This document shows positions 8,684 to 16,865 of a stretch of 64,000 nt of DNA, in pieces (within the stretch, counting starts at the first letter, position 1; every line of letters begins with the position of its first letter). The DNA lies in the NCBI GenBank assembly GCA_035457705.1, contig DATIBD010000002.1, positions 18,879 through 82,878 of the forward strand. Direction: 5' to 3'. The stretch comes from DASPGQ01 sp035457705 (GTDB lineage: Bacteria > Acidobacteriota > Vicinamibacteria > Marinacidobacterales > SMYC01). The notes under the pieces were generated by a model, which worked only from the letters and a program-made list of their open reading frames with translations, had not been told where the DNA came from and ran no database searches. The translations under genes were made by a program, and so were the position numbers.

Positions 8684-9646
8684 TCATCGTTGTGCCAAGG
8701 CCCACCGAACCGCCTCGATGACGAGCTCGGGCTCGTCGAAAAGCATCCAATGGCCGCTGGTCTTGGCGACGATGTGGAGGCTCTTCGTGCTCAGCTTCCG
8801 AATTTCCTCTTGTTCCGTGAGCCTGTCCGCGGACGGACCCGATGCGGTGAGGACGACGAGCGGTATCTCGTCGAGATCCCGGTTCTGGTTGGCGACGATC
8901 GCGGCGCTTTCGGGTGCGTGCTCGATGAGACTCGCCAGCGAAGAGAGCGTCCAAGGCCTGACCCAGAAACTTCGGAGCACGGCCTTTCGATGGCCAGGCA
9001 CTTTGTCCAGGAGAATCCGGATGCGGTCGTTCTCTTCACCGCCCGCACGACGCCGGGCAAAGAGTCGGAACAACCAACGAGCGAGTCCAACGTGCGCGAA
9101 CAGGGCCGCAGCCTTTGCCATGAGGGCGCCTCGCCGGACGCGCCGTTTCTGGGCCGGGTCGGGTGTCATCCACCGGCGCGGGTGAGGGACGTCCACAAGG
9201 ACGAGACTTCCTACTTCGCCAGGATATCTCGATGCGAAGAGCTGCGCGATCCAGCCTCCGTAGGAATGGCCCACGAGAACCCACGGCGGAGGCAGACCGG
9301 CGGCCATGAGTGCGTCACGGAGCTCTTCGACCAGGTAGTCGACGCGGCGCGGTCGAAGGGGAGGGTCGCTCCAGCCGAATCCCGCGCGGTCGTAGCTTAC
9401 GACGCGTGTTACCTCGGCGAGACGTGGTTGAATCTCGGCCCAGCTCAGAGACGATCCGGCGAGTGCGGAATCCAGAACCACCGTCGGTCCTCCTTTGCCA
9501 GCGATGTCGAGGTGTAGCCGATGACCGCCCACGTCGACGAGGATCCCCGGTGGGGGGAATCGTCTCGCTTCGACGAAGCACATTACTCGCTGGCCAAGGT
9601 AGGCGAAAGCCGCGAGTGCGACCAGGGTTGCGATTACGGGGAGCAC
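8684..9646 (-). CDS. Membrane-anchored alpha/beta hydrolase
   Basis: 320-residue alpha/beta hydrolase with one N-terminal transmembrane segment (LPVIATLVALAAFAYLG). Core elements: oxyanion region LDSALAGSSLSWAEI, SYDRAGFGWSD, nucleophile elbow GHSYGGWIAQL (Ser about residue 138) and a C-terminal His in KTSGHWMLFDEPE. The cap region has many charged residues. The start is a GTG at 9646. It is first in a probable two-gene transcript with the BNR protein. Substrate cannot be inferred. Confidence 0.85.
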   Translation of the reverse strand: MLPVIATLVALAAFAYLGQRVMCFVEARRFPPPGILVDVGGHRLHLDIAGKGGPTVVLDSALAGSSLSWAEIQPRLAEVTRVVSYDRAGFGWSDPPLRPRRVDYLVEELRDALMAAGLPPPWVLVGHSYGGWIAQLFASRYPGEVGSLVLVDVPHPRRWMTPDPAQKRRVRRGALMAKAAALFAHVGLARWLFRLFARRRAGGEENDRIRILLDKVPGHRKAVLRSFWVRPWTLSSLASLIEHAPESAAIVANQNRDLDEIPLVVLTASGPSADRLTEQEEIRKLSTKSLHIVAKTSGHWMLFDEPELVIEAVRWALAQR

Positions 9647-9833
9647 TGTCGCGGCCGAGAGTCAGTTCCCGTCCCTTCGTCCGCTCGAGAAGATCGTTTT
9701 CGCTTCCGTCTTCATTGGCCGCCGCCTCCGCAACCGAAATTTTTGTGGCGGCGACAGCGTGGGCAAGATGCGAGAGCTTCGCGTAGAGGCGGGGTAGGGC
9801 TGATATGGGCGGATCGTTTATTTCGGATCGGGG

Positions 9834-10802
9834 TCAATCCGAGCTCTCCTCTGCGTCTCTCACTGCCTCCTCGTCCATCCCCATATGGTGAGCGATCTCA
9901 TGATGGACTGTCGTACGAATTTCCTCGAGGAGGGTCTGTCGATCCGGCGAGATATTCTCGAGGTTTCTCTGAAATAGAAGAATCCTGTCGGGCAAGTCCC
10001 ACCCGTCGGATTGGATGGTGCTTCCCTGGTATAAGCCGAGCAGGTCGAACTCGACTCCTTCGCAGACGAGCGCAGGATCGGGCACCTCCTCGACTGCGAT
10101 CTCGACATTCTCCAGGAAGCTTTGGAACTCCTCGGGCAGCTCGGCCACGGCCGCGTCGACGGCTTCGTCGAACTCCTCGCCATCGAGGCGGGACGGGCAA
10201 AAATACGAATCGGGATCCAGCTCTTCCGCCCGGCGAAAGGCCGAGTCGGCTCTCTCTAATTCTCCCAGTTGCGTGAAAACGAGTCCCAAGACGTGGTGGC
10301 TCGCCGGGTCGTTGGGATCGAGTGAAACGGAGCGTTCGGCAGAGGCCAGGGCATCCTCTCGCGCCGCGCGGGCGAGGCGAAGCGTGGCTTCGAGCTGTCG
10401 CATCTCCGCGGTTTCGCCTTCGGCGAGAGCCAGGGCCAGTCGGCCCTCCGACTCTTCGTTCTCGCCGAGCTCGTACAGGGCGGAGGCCAGGAGAAGGGAC
10501 GCTTCGGCTCCTTTCGACTCGTCCAGAGTCTCTATCACGTCCTCGAAAAGCTCTTCGTCGTAGAGCAGTCGAGCCTTCTCGAGTCGCGCGAGCTCGAAGC
10601 CCGGGTCCAGGCTCAAGGCCTCTTCGAACGATTCCAGCGCATCTTCGATGGCTTCCATCTGGGCCTGGACGACTCCGAGCAGCAGGTGAGCCTGGGGAGA
10701 GTCCGGGAGCTCGTCACGATGAGCCTCTGCCTGCTCGAAAGCCTCTTCGAGCCGCCCCTCGTCGATTAGCGCGAGGACGCGGTCCCAAATTTCCTCCGCC
10801 AT
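9834..10802 (-). CDS. TPR protein fused to a minimal HEXXH metallopeptidase domain
   Basis: About 322 residues. The first two thirds are very acidic tetratricopeptide repeats (EEAFEQAEAHRDELPDSPQAHLLLGVVQAQ, ALESFEEALSLDPGFELARLEKARLL, ERADSAFRRAEELDPDSY). The last third is a zincin-like metallopeptidase domain of the PF06262 type: EVPDPALVCEGVEFDLLGLYQGSTI, then DRILLFQRNLE and the zinc motif TTVHHEIAHHMGMDEE. No signal peptide is seen, so it is probably cytoplasmic. The ATG at 10802 is preferred: TATGCT, a -10-like hexamer, lies 10 nt before it and overlaps the alternative ATG at 10817. The fusion suggests a protease recruited to partners by TPRs. Confidence 0.8.
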   Translation of the reverse strand: MAEEIWDRVLALIDEGRLEEAFEQAEAHRDELPDSPQAHLLLGVVQAQMEAIEDALESFEEALSLDPGFELARLEKARLLYDEELFEDVIETLDESKGAEASLLLASALYELGENEESEGRLALALAEGETAEMRQLEATLRLARAAREDALASAERSVSLDPNDPASHHVLGLVFTQLGELERADSAFRRAEELDPDSYFCPSRLDGEEFDEAVDAAVAELPEEFQSFLENVEIAVEEVPDPALVCEGVEFDLLGLYQGSTIQSDGWDLPDRILLFQRNLENISPDRQTLLEEIRTTVHHEIAHHMGMDEEAVRDAEESSD

Positions 10803-10861
10803 TGCGGCGCTCAGCATACTCCAGAGCGGGCGTTAGCGGGGTTCTCCCGCCACCGGACCGC

Positions 10862-11035
10862 TCAGTTCTTGATGCGATTGGGACAGGCCTCACAGGAAAA
10901 GGACTCTCCGTTCGCACCCATGACTTCCGGTCCCCCGCAGGAGCCCCGCAGGCACGGCCTCTTCAGGATCACGCCGATTCCCATGGCGAGCATCACCAGG
11001 CCGATCACCGCGAGCACGAGAATGAAGAGCTGCAC
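10862..11035 (-). CDS. nqrM: NqrM, maturation factor for the Nqr complex
   Basis: A 57-codon gene. It encodes an N-terminal transmembrane helix (VQLFILVLAVIGLVMLAMGIG) followed by a cysteine-rich tail: VILKRPCLRGSCGG, then SCEACPNRIKN. This matches NqrM, the small membrane protein known in Vibrio to be required for assembly of the Nqr complex, probably by helping deliver iron to the NqrD/NqrE site. Four cysteines are at residues 28, 33, 48 and 51. The start is a GTG at 11035. It is the last member of the nqr-apbE cluster, separated from apbE by a repeat element. Confidence 0.85.
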   Translation of the reverse strand: MQLFILVLAVIGLVMLAMGIGVILKRPCLRGSCGGPEVMGANGESFSCEACPNRIKN

Positions 11036-11044
11036 GCCTGCATT

Positions 11045-11177
11045 CTAGAGTACTCAATGCCGTGGCGGGACCCGTAATCGATCGAGCCGCCACGGCTCGG
11101 GCTGCTTACGGCGCGGCAGGCGCGCCGGGCTCGCTCCGCTCGCGCAGGGTGGGCTGAGTTCTTCATCACCCTGCTAG
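11045..11177 (-). repeat. Dispersed hairpin repeat, copy C (complete, CTAG ends)
   Basis: 133-bp complete unit with CTAG at both ends (11045-11048 and 11174-11177). It contains a 10-bp stem GCCGTGGCGG/CCGCCACGGC with an 18-nt loop, a CGGCGCGG-type GC stem and a CACCCTGC/GCAGGGTG stem. It is the only copy inside an operon, between apbE and nqrM. Confidence 0.85.
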
Positions 11178-11190
11178 CCAATTGTCGCGT

Positions 11191-12219
11191 TCATGACGTG
11201 AGCGCGTCGAAAGCGGGTGTCGAACGCTCTTCGATGCTTCCATCTTCGTTTCGAATCAGGAACAGGGCCGCGAGTCCCAGTCGCGAGGCGAGGTCGATCC
11301 CTTCGACCGGACCAAGGACGAGAAGGGCGGAGGCCAAGGCGTCGGCGCGCATGCAGGTTTTCTCGACGACGCTCACTGATGCCAGCCCGTGGTGGATCGG
11401 GCGACCAGTCCGCGGGTCGATGAGATGAGTCTGAGTAACGCCGTCCATGGTGATAAAGTTGCGGTAGTCGCCCGAGGTTGCAACCGAGAGTCCGCTCAAG
11501 CGGACGATTCGCTCGATTTCCCGGCCGATGAAGACGGGTTTCTCGATCGCAATCCGCCAGGGCTCACCCGAAGGATTCACGCCGAGGGTTCGCACTTCAC
11601 CGCCGAGCTCGATCATGTAATTCTGGATTCCAGAGCGATCGAGAGCGGCGGCCAGACGATCGACCCCGTAGCCTTTGGCGATGGCAGAAAGATCGCATTC
11701 CACCCCGCCGAGGTCCTTCGCGAGCGTGCCCGCGGCACGGTCGACAACGAGATGACGATAACCCACGCGGCTCATTGCGACCGCGATCTCCTCGTCGGTA
11801 GGAAGGCGGTCCCGGTCGGCCAAAGGACCGAAGCCCCATAGCCTCACGAGCGGGGCCACGGTGACGTCGAACGCGCCGCCGGTCATCTCGCTGACGGCGA
11901 TGGCTTCGGATACAACCTCGAGAATCTCCGCCGATGAGGGGAACGGCTCGCTAGGTGGCGCACGGTTGAAGCGCGATAGCTCCGAGTCGTCGCGATAATT
12001 CGACATGGCGGCGTCCACCTTGTCGAGGGGGGTCCGAATGACTCGCTCGAGCTCGCTTCGCTCGCCAGGGGAAAGCTCGGCCGCCACCACCACGGTATAA
12101 GTTGTGCCCATGCTCTCGCCCTCGAAACGTACGGATGGGGATAGGGCGCGCCGCTCGCAATGGGCGCAGGCGAGAACCAATACCGCATGCAGGGCCAGCC
12201 GAGAGGCGGAAAGTCGCAC
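11191..12219 (-). CDS. apbE: FAD:protein FMN transferase (ApbE)
   Basis: 342-residue flavin transferase that covalently attaches FMN to threonines of NqrB and NqrC at the periplasmic face. N-terminal lipoprotein-like signal (VLVLAC at about residues 14-19), then the family blocks GESMGTTYTVVV, YRDDSELSRFNR, GGAFDVTVAPLVRLWGFGP, GVECDLSAIAKGYGVDRLA, IELGGEVRTLG and TMDGVTQTHLIDPRTG. The C-terminal CMRADALASALLVLG carries the metal-binding Asp. It starts with GTG 15 nt after nqrF, which fits its role in maturing this Nqr complex. Confidence 0.95.
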   Translation of the reverse strand: MRLSASRLALHAVLVLACAHCERRALSPSVRFEGESMGTTYTVVVAAELSPGERSELERVIRTPLDKVDAAMSNYRDDSELSRFNRAPPSEPFPSSAEILEVVSEAIAVSEMTGGAFDVTVAPLVRLWGFGPLADRDRLPTDEEIAVAMSRVGYRHLVVDRAAGTLAKDLGGVECDLSAIAKGYGVDRLAAALDRSGIQNYMIELGGEVRTLGVNPSGEPWRIAIEKPVFIGREIERIVRLSGLSVATSGDYRNFITMDGVTQTHLIDPRTGRPIHHGLASVSVVEKTCMRADALASALLVLGPVEGIDLASRLGLAALFLIRNEDGSIEERSTPAFDALTS

Positions 12220-12234
12220 TTTGTCATCCGCCTG

Positions 12235-13464
12235 CTAGCCGAAATCGTCGAAGAGAATGTTCTCGGGCTCCACGCCGAGGCCATCGAGCATCTCGAGGCA
12301 GGCCTTCAGCATGAGCGGGGGACCGCAAATGTAGTATTCGACGTCCTCGGGGTTTGGGTGATCCTTGAGATAGTGATCGTAGAGGACCTGGTGGATGAAG
12401 CCCGTTTTCCCCGTCCATCGATCCTCGGCTAGGGGCTCCGAGAGCGCGAGATGCCACTCGAAGTTGTCGTTGGCCGCGGCGATGTCGTCGAAGTCCTCGA
12501 CATAGAAGGCCTCGCGCAGGCTTCGGGCCCCGTACCAGAAGGACACCTTGCGCTTGGTCCGGACTCGCTTGAATAAATCGAAGATGTGCGAGCGCATCGG
12601 AGCCATGCCTGCTCCGCCGCCAACGTAAATCATCTCGGCTTCGGTGTCCTTGGCGAAGAACTCCCCGTAGGGTCCGGAGATGGTCACCTGGTCTCCGGCG
12701 CCGAGCGAGAACATATACGAAGACATTTTTCCCGGCGGGACCTCGGGCATCCGGGGAGGAGGTGAAGCGATTCGCACGTTGAGCATGATGATTCCCTTCT
12801 CCTCGGGGTAATTCGCCATGGAGTAGGCGCGAACGACCTCCTCGTCTTCCGCCACCGTCGAAACGAAGCGCCACATATCGAACTTGTCCCAATCGCCCCG
12901 GAACCTCTTCTCGATCTGGAAGTCCTTGTACGCCACCGTGCCCGGCGGACGCTCGATCTGGATATAGCCGCCGGCACGAAAGGGCACCTCCTCGCCTGGA
13001 GGAAGCTCGAGCACCAGCTCCTTGATGAACGTCGCGACGTTGTGATTCGAGCGCACCTGGCACTGCCATTTGCGGATCTCGAAGATCTCGGCGGGAAGCT
13101 CGATCTTCAGGTCCTGCTTGACCTTGACCTGGCAGGAGAGGCGAATCCCTTCACGAGCTTCCCCGCGGTTGACGTGGCTGGTCTCCGTGGGCAACATGGC
13201 ACCGCCGCCGTCGACGACTTTGACGGTGCAAACGCCGCAACTTCCCTTGCCGCCGCAAGCCGACGGAATGAAGATGCGGTTGGCAGCCAGAGTTCCCAGA
13301 AGCGTGCCACCTGCCTTGGTCGCGATCGTCTTGTCGGGGTCGTCGTTTATGAGGATGGTTACGTTGCCGGTGGCCACAAGCTGTCGTCGAGCCCACATCA
13401 ACATCGCGACCTGGCTGACGATCACGAGCGTGAACATGAGCACGCCGAGAGCGACCGTAGTCAT
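12235..13464 (-). CDS. nqrF: Na+-translocating NADH:quinone reductase subunit F
   Basis: 409 residues; the NADH-oxidising subunit that feeds electrons into Nqr. Domains in order: one N-terminal transmembrane helix, a 2Fe-2S ferredoxin domain with CGGKGSCGVC (CX5CX2C) plus a fourth Cys in RLSCQVK, then FAD-binding (GGYIQIERP, RAYSMANYP) and NADH-binding (YVGGGAGMAPMRSH, YICGPPLML) domains. Its TAG stop lies in CTAGCAGGCGGATGACAAA, which resembles the terminus of the dispersed repeat. Sixth gene of the nqrA-F cluster, 6 nt from nqrE. Confidence 0.96.
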   Translation of the reverse strand: MTTVALGVLMFTLVIVSQVAMLMWARRQLVATGNVTILINDDPDKTIATKAGGTLLGTLAANRIFIPSACGGKGSCGVCTVKVVDGGGAMLPTETSHVNRGEAREGIRLSCQVKVKQDLKIELPAEIFEIRKWQCQVRSNHNVATFIKELVLELPPGEEVPFRAGGYIQIERPPGTVAYKDFQIEKRFRGDWDKFDMWRFVSTVAEDEEVVRAYSMANYPEEKGIIMLNVRIASPPPRMPEVPPGKMSSYMFSLGAGDQVTISGPYGEFFAKDTEAEMIYVGGGAGMAPMRSHIFDLFKRVRTKRKVSFWYGARSLREAFYVEDFDDIAAANDNFEWHLALSEPLAEDRWTGKTGFIHQVLYDHYLKDHPNPEDVEYYICGPPLMLKACLEMLDGLGVEPENILFDDFG

Positions 13465-13470
13465 GCGCAG

Positions 13471-14088
13471 CTAGAGTTGTATGCCCCCGAAGGCCATGAA
13501 CCCGATGGCCATCAGGCCCGTGAGGAGGAACGTGATTCCGAGCCCGCGCAAGCCCTCGGGGATGTGGTGGTAACGAAGACGTTCCCGGATTCCGGCGAGG
13601 GCGACGATGGCGAGAGCCCAACCGGTTCCCGACCCGAATCCGAAAACGAGGCTCTCGGTGAGATCGTAGCTCCTCTCCACCATGAAAAGAGACGCGCCGA
13701 GAATCGCACAGTTGACGGCGATGAGAGGCAAGAAGACTCCGAGCGCGGTGTAGAGCGCGGGGAAGAAACGATCGAGCGCCATCTCGACGATCTGCACCAT
13801 GGCCGCGATGGTTCCGATGTACGTGAGAAAACCCAGAAAGGACAGATCCTGCTCGGCGAGAGAGGGGTCGAGCCAGGACAGGGCCCCGGGCTTGAGCAAA
13901 AAGTTGTAAACCAGATTGTTTGCCGGAACCGTCACCGTCAGGACGAATACGACGGCGCTCCCGAGGCCGATGGCCGTGTCGACCCTGCGAGAGACGGCGA
14001 CGAACGAGCACATCCCCAGAAAAAAAGCGAGAGCCATGTTCTCGATGAAGATGGCTTTTACCGCGAGGCTCAGGTAGCTCTCCAGCAT
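13471..14088 (-). CDS. nqrE: Na+-translocating NADH:quinone reductase subunit E
   Basis: 205-residue polytopic membrane subunit with six hydrophobic helices, paired with NqrD around a membrane-embedded iron centre. Recognised by MLESYLSLAVKAIFIENMALAFFLGMCSFVAVS and VFLPLIAVNCAILGASLF, which hold the conserved helix-break cysteines (GMC and VNC). The ATG at 14088 is chosen over a 56-codon upstream extension because it matches the family start and follows the nqrD stop by one base. Confidence 0.95.
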   Translation of the reverse strand: MLESYLSLAVKAIFIENMALAFFLGMCSFVAVSRRVDTAIGLGSAVVFVLTVTVPANNLVYNFLLKPGALSWLDPSLAEQDLSFLGFLTYIGTIAAMVQIVEMALDRFFPALYTALGVFLPLIAVNCAILGASLFMVERSYDLTESLVFGFGSGTGWALAIVALAGIRERLRYHHIPEGLRGLGITFLLTGLMAIGFMAFGGIQL

Positions 14089-14089
14089 G

Positions 14090-14713
14090 TCAGTCCGCCT
14101 CGACTTGTTCCGGCTTCCACGTCCGGAGCGCCCAGATGAAGAAGCCAATGATGAAGAACGCTCCCGGAGAGATGACCAGGAGCCCGTTGGGCGTGTACCA
14201 GCCGCCATCGGCCACGTTGGCGAGAACGGGTATACCGAAAAACGTCCCCGCACCAAAGATCTCCCGGATCGCGGCCGTCATCATAAGTATGAGCGAGTAG
14301 CCCAGGCCGTTGCCGACGCCGTCAAGGAGACTCATGGCGGGTGGATTCTGCATCGCGAATGCTTCCGCCCGACCCATGATGATGCAGTTCGTAATGATGA
14401 GGCCGACGAAGACCGAGAGTTGTTTCGAAATCTCGAAAACGTAGGCCTTCAGCACCTGATCGGTGACGATGACCAGCGAAGCGATGATGGTGAGCTGTAC
14501 GATGATGCGTATGTTCGTCGGAATTTGGTTGCGGATCGCACTGACGAGGAAATTCGAGGCGGTCAACACGGCGATGACGGCGATGCTCATAACCACCGCG
14601 GTATCCATTTTCGTGGTGACCGCCAGTGCCGAACAGATTCCAAGCACCTGAAGTGCAATCGGGTTGTTGTTGAACAGAGGATCGAGCAGCGCCTCTCTCG
14701 CCGGTTTTGCCAT
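14090..14713 (-). CDS. nqrD: Na+-translocating NADH:quinone reductase subunit D
   Basis: 207-residue polytopic membrane subunit related to NqrE and RnfA/E. Family blocks: NNPIALQVLGICSALAVTTKMDTAVVMS and VGLIITNCIIMGRAEAFAM with the two cysteines of the buried metal site (GICS, TNCI). Its start overlaps the nqrC stop as TGATG, so it is translationally coupled. Confidence 0.95.
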   Translation of the reverse strand: MAKPAREALLDPLFNNNPIALQVLGICSALAVTTKMDTAVVMSIAVIAVLTASNFLVSAIRNQIPTNIRIIVQLTIIASLVIVTDQVLKAYVFEISKQLSVFVGLIITNCIIMGRAEAFAMQNPPAMSLLDGVGNGLGYSLILMMTAAIREIFGAGTFFGIPVLANVADGGWYTPNGLLVISPGAFFIIGFFIWALRTWKPEQVEAD

Positions 14714-15486
14714 CAGCTGACGTTCTCTCTCAACTTCTCCAGATATTTCCCGAACCCGTGCTCGCCGAGCCAGAACTGAACCAGGTTCGTCACCCCGCGG
14801 CTCGTCATCGTCGCCCCCGAGAGCCCGTCCACGCGATAGGGGTCCTCCTCGGGCGGACCCGCCTTACCGCGAATCACTTCGATGGCCGGCTGGAAGTCCT
14901 CGTCGAAAGCTTGTCGACCTTTCCACAGCGCTTTCCAATTGGGGTTGTCCACCTCACCTCCGAGCCCCGGCGTCTCCTTGTGCTCGTAGAACGTGATCCC
15001 CCGGACGTGCTGAAGCTCGGCGTCGAGCGCGATGAAGCCATAGAGGGTGGACCACAGGCCCTTGCCCTCGATGGGGAGGATGATGAGCTTCAGCTTACCC
15101 CCTTCCTCGAGCCGATAGACCAGTGCCTGCTCGGGAATCCTTTCCACCCCCGCCGGGTTTCTGGGCGCTTCAGAGGAGGTGGCCGGATCCGAGGCGACCT
15201 TCCTCTGGTCGAAGGTCGCCGGGTCCACGTCGGGCAGCGGCTCACCGGTCTCGAGGCTCACGACTGTCGAGAGGATCGGTTCGAAGCGACGCTTCACTTC
15301 TTCGGAGGAGAGCTCCTCCGAGTCGCCTGCCAGACCGGCGGCAACGAGGACGTTTCGCTGTTTGTCCAGATAGGCGTTCGTCTCCTGCTTTTCCTTGAGT
15401 GATACCGCGGAGGAGGAAACGACAACGGCGCAAACCAGACACACGATCGTCGCGAAAACGATCGAGTAGGCGGCGCTACGTTGCAT
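14713..15486 (-). CDS. nqrC: Na+-translocating NADH:quinone reductase subunit C
   Basis: 257-residue subunit with one N-terminal transmembrane helix and a periplasmic FMN domain. The FMN attachment motif DGLSGATMTS is at residues 220-229, with Thr226 the expected phosphoester-linked residue modified by ApbE. GLWSTLYGFIALD and TFYEHKETPGLGGEV are further family blocks. The 134-nt spacer to nqrB contains a small GCACCC/GGGTGC inverted repeat (about 15585-15604). Confidence 0.95.
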   Translation of the reverse strand: MQRSAAYSIVFATIVCLVCAVVVSSSAVSLKEKQETNAYLDKQRNVLVAAGLAGDSEELSSEEVKRRFEPILSTVVSLETGEPLPDVDPATFDQRKVASDPATSSEAPRNPAGVERIPEQALVYRLEEGGKLKLIILPIEGKGLWSTLYGFIALDAELQHVRGITFYEHKETPGLGGEVDNPNWKALWKGRQAFDEDFQPAIEVIRGKAGPPEEDPYRVDGLSGATMTSRGVTNLVQFWLGEHGFGKYLEKLRENVS

Positions 15487-15620
15487 GAGGTCTCGTCCGT
15501 CTCAATGTTAGCGACGAGAACCGGAAGCCGCAATGGAGCCGAGCGGAGGTGTGGAACCCGTGGGTCGAGCGCGCTAGCGTCCTGCACCCCTTGTTTCGGG
15601 TGCGTTTCACCGCCATCTTT

Positions 15621-16865
15621 CTATCCCGCCCGCTCAAAAGCGGTGCGTCCGGCATAGCGAGAGCGGCGCCTTCGCACGTTGGCCCGGATGGCGAAGTGGT
15701 CGATGAGGGGCGCAAACACGTTCATGAACAGAATGGCGAGCATCATCCCCTCGGGATAAGCCGGGTTGACGACACGGATGAGCACGACCAGAACGCCGAT
15801 GAAGAAACCGTACACGAGTCGGCCACCGTCCGTGCCCGGCGCGGTCACGGGCTCGGTCGCCATGAATACCGTGCCGAATGCCCAGCCTCCGAGCACGAAC
15901 TGCCACCAGAACGGGACGTCGAAAAAGGGGTTCGTTTCCGAGCCGATGGTATTCAGCAGCAGGGAAGCTGCCATCGTGCCTGCGGTAACGCTCGCGATGA
16001 TGCGCCACGAGCCGATGCCCGTCACGATCAGCACGAGCGCACCGAGAAGACATGCCGCGAACGACGTTTCGCCCATCGAGCCCGGCACGAACCCCCAGAA
16101 GGCGTCCCACCAATCGAGCCCGGCGGTCAGCGCGGAGTGTCCCTGAAGCGCGGTCACCGCGAGCCAGGTCGCACCGCTGACGCCATCTGCGCTGGTCTGG
16201 GCGGCAATCCAGACGTCGTCGCCTGAAATTTGCGCCGGATAAGCGAAGAAGACGAACGCCCGGGCCACGAGCGCAGGATTGAGGATGTTGTATCCCGTTC
16301 CCCCGAAAATCTCCTTTCCCACCACCACGCCGAAACTGATTCCAAGGGCGACCTGCCAGAGCGGAATGGTCGGAGGCAAGATCAGGGGGAAGAGCATCCC
16401 GGTTACCAGGAAGCCCTCGTTCATTTCGTGACGACGGACCGCGGCGAACACCACTTCCCACCCGCCTCCCACGGCGAACGTAGTGACCAGCACGGGAACG
16501 TAATAGAGCCCGCCGTGGACGAACGACGACAGAAAACTCGAGGGATCGAAGCCGAGGGCGAGGAACGCCATCGCCGCCGTCTGCCAGTTGTCGAGAGGCA
16601 GAGCGCCTTTCGAGATCGCCAGGTTCGCCTGGAAGCCCGTGTTGTAGAAGGCCATGAAGACCGTGCCCACGAGCGCGGCGACCACGACCATCATGGTTCG
16701 CTTCAGGTCCAGCGCGTCTCTGATATGAGAGGCCCCGTCGGTCGTCTTTCCGGGAGTGAAGAGGAACGTGTCACCGGCCTCGTACAGGGGGTGGAGGCGC
16801 TCTAGCTTCCCTCCTTTAAAGAAGAGTTTTTCCTGTTTGTCGAGGAGGATCCTCAGAAACCGCAT
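15621..16865 (-). CDS. nqrB: Na+-translocating NADH:quinone reductase subunit B
   Basis: 414-residue polytopic membrane subunit that carries covalent FMN, riboflavin and part of the sodium path. Key blocks: GKEIFGGTGYNILNPALVARAFVFFAYP and the FMN attachment motif DGVSGATWLA (Thr near residue 236). ATEPVTAPGTDGGRLVYGFFIG near the C-terminus is also diagnostic. Its ATG directly abuts the nqrA stop codon (TAAATG). Confidence 0.96.
   Translation of the reverse strand: MRFLRILLDKQEKLFFKGGKLERLHPLYEAGDTFLFTPGKTTDGASHIRDALDLKRTMMVVVAALVGTVFMAFYNTGFQANLAISKGALPLDNWQTAAMAFLALGFDPSSFLSSFVHGGLYYVPVLVTTFAVGGGWEVVFAAVRRHEMNEGFLVTGMLFPLILPPTIPLWQVALGISFGVVVGKEIFGGTGYNILNPALVARAFVFFAYPAQISGDDVWIAAQTSADGVSGATWLAVTALQGHSALTAGLDWWDAFWGFVPGSMGETSFAACLLGALVLIVTGIGSWRIIASVTAGTMAASLLLNTIGSETNPFFDVPFWWQFVLGGWAFGTVFMATEPVTAPGTDGGRLVYGFFIGVLVVLIRVVNPAYPEGMMLAILFMNVFAPLIDHFAIRANVRRRRSRYAGRTAFERAG

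Noticed and set aside
7481..9517. 678-residue plus-strand open frame
   Set aside because: Antisense shadow of the BNR protein and hydrolase genes; composition and lack of any domain fit GC-rich mirror frames, and both minus-strand genes have clear motifs.
557..15640. Similarity between 557-590 and the reverse complement of 15600-15640 (GATGGCGGTGAAA, CAC, AACAA)
   Set aside because: About 20 matching bases with gaps, one copy inside a signal-peptide coding region; chance or weak similarity.
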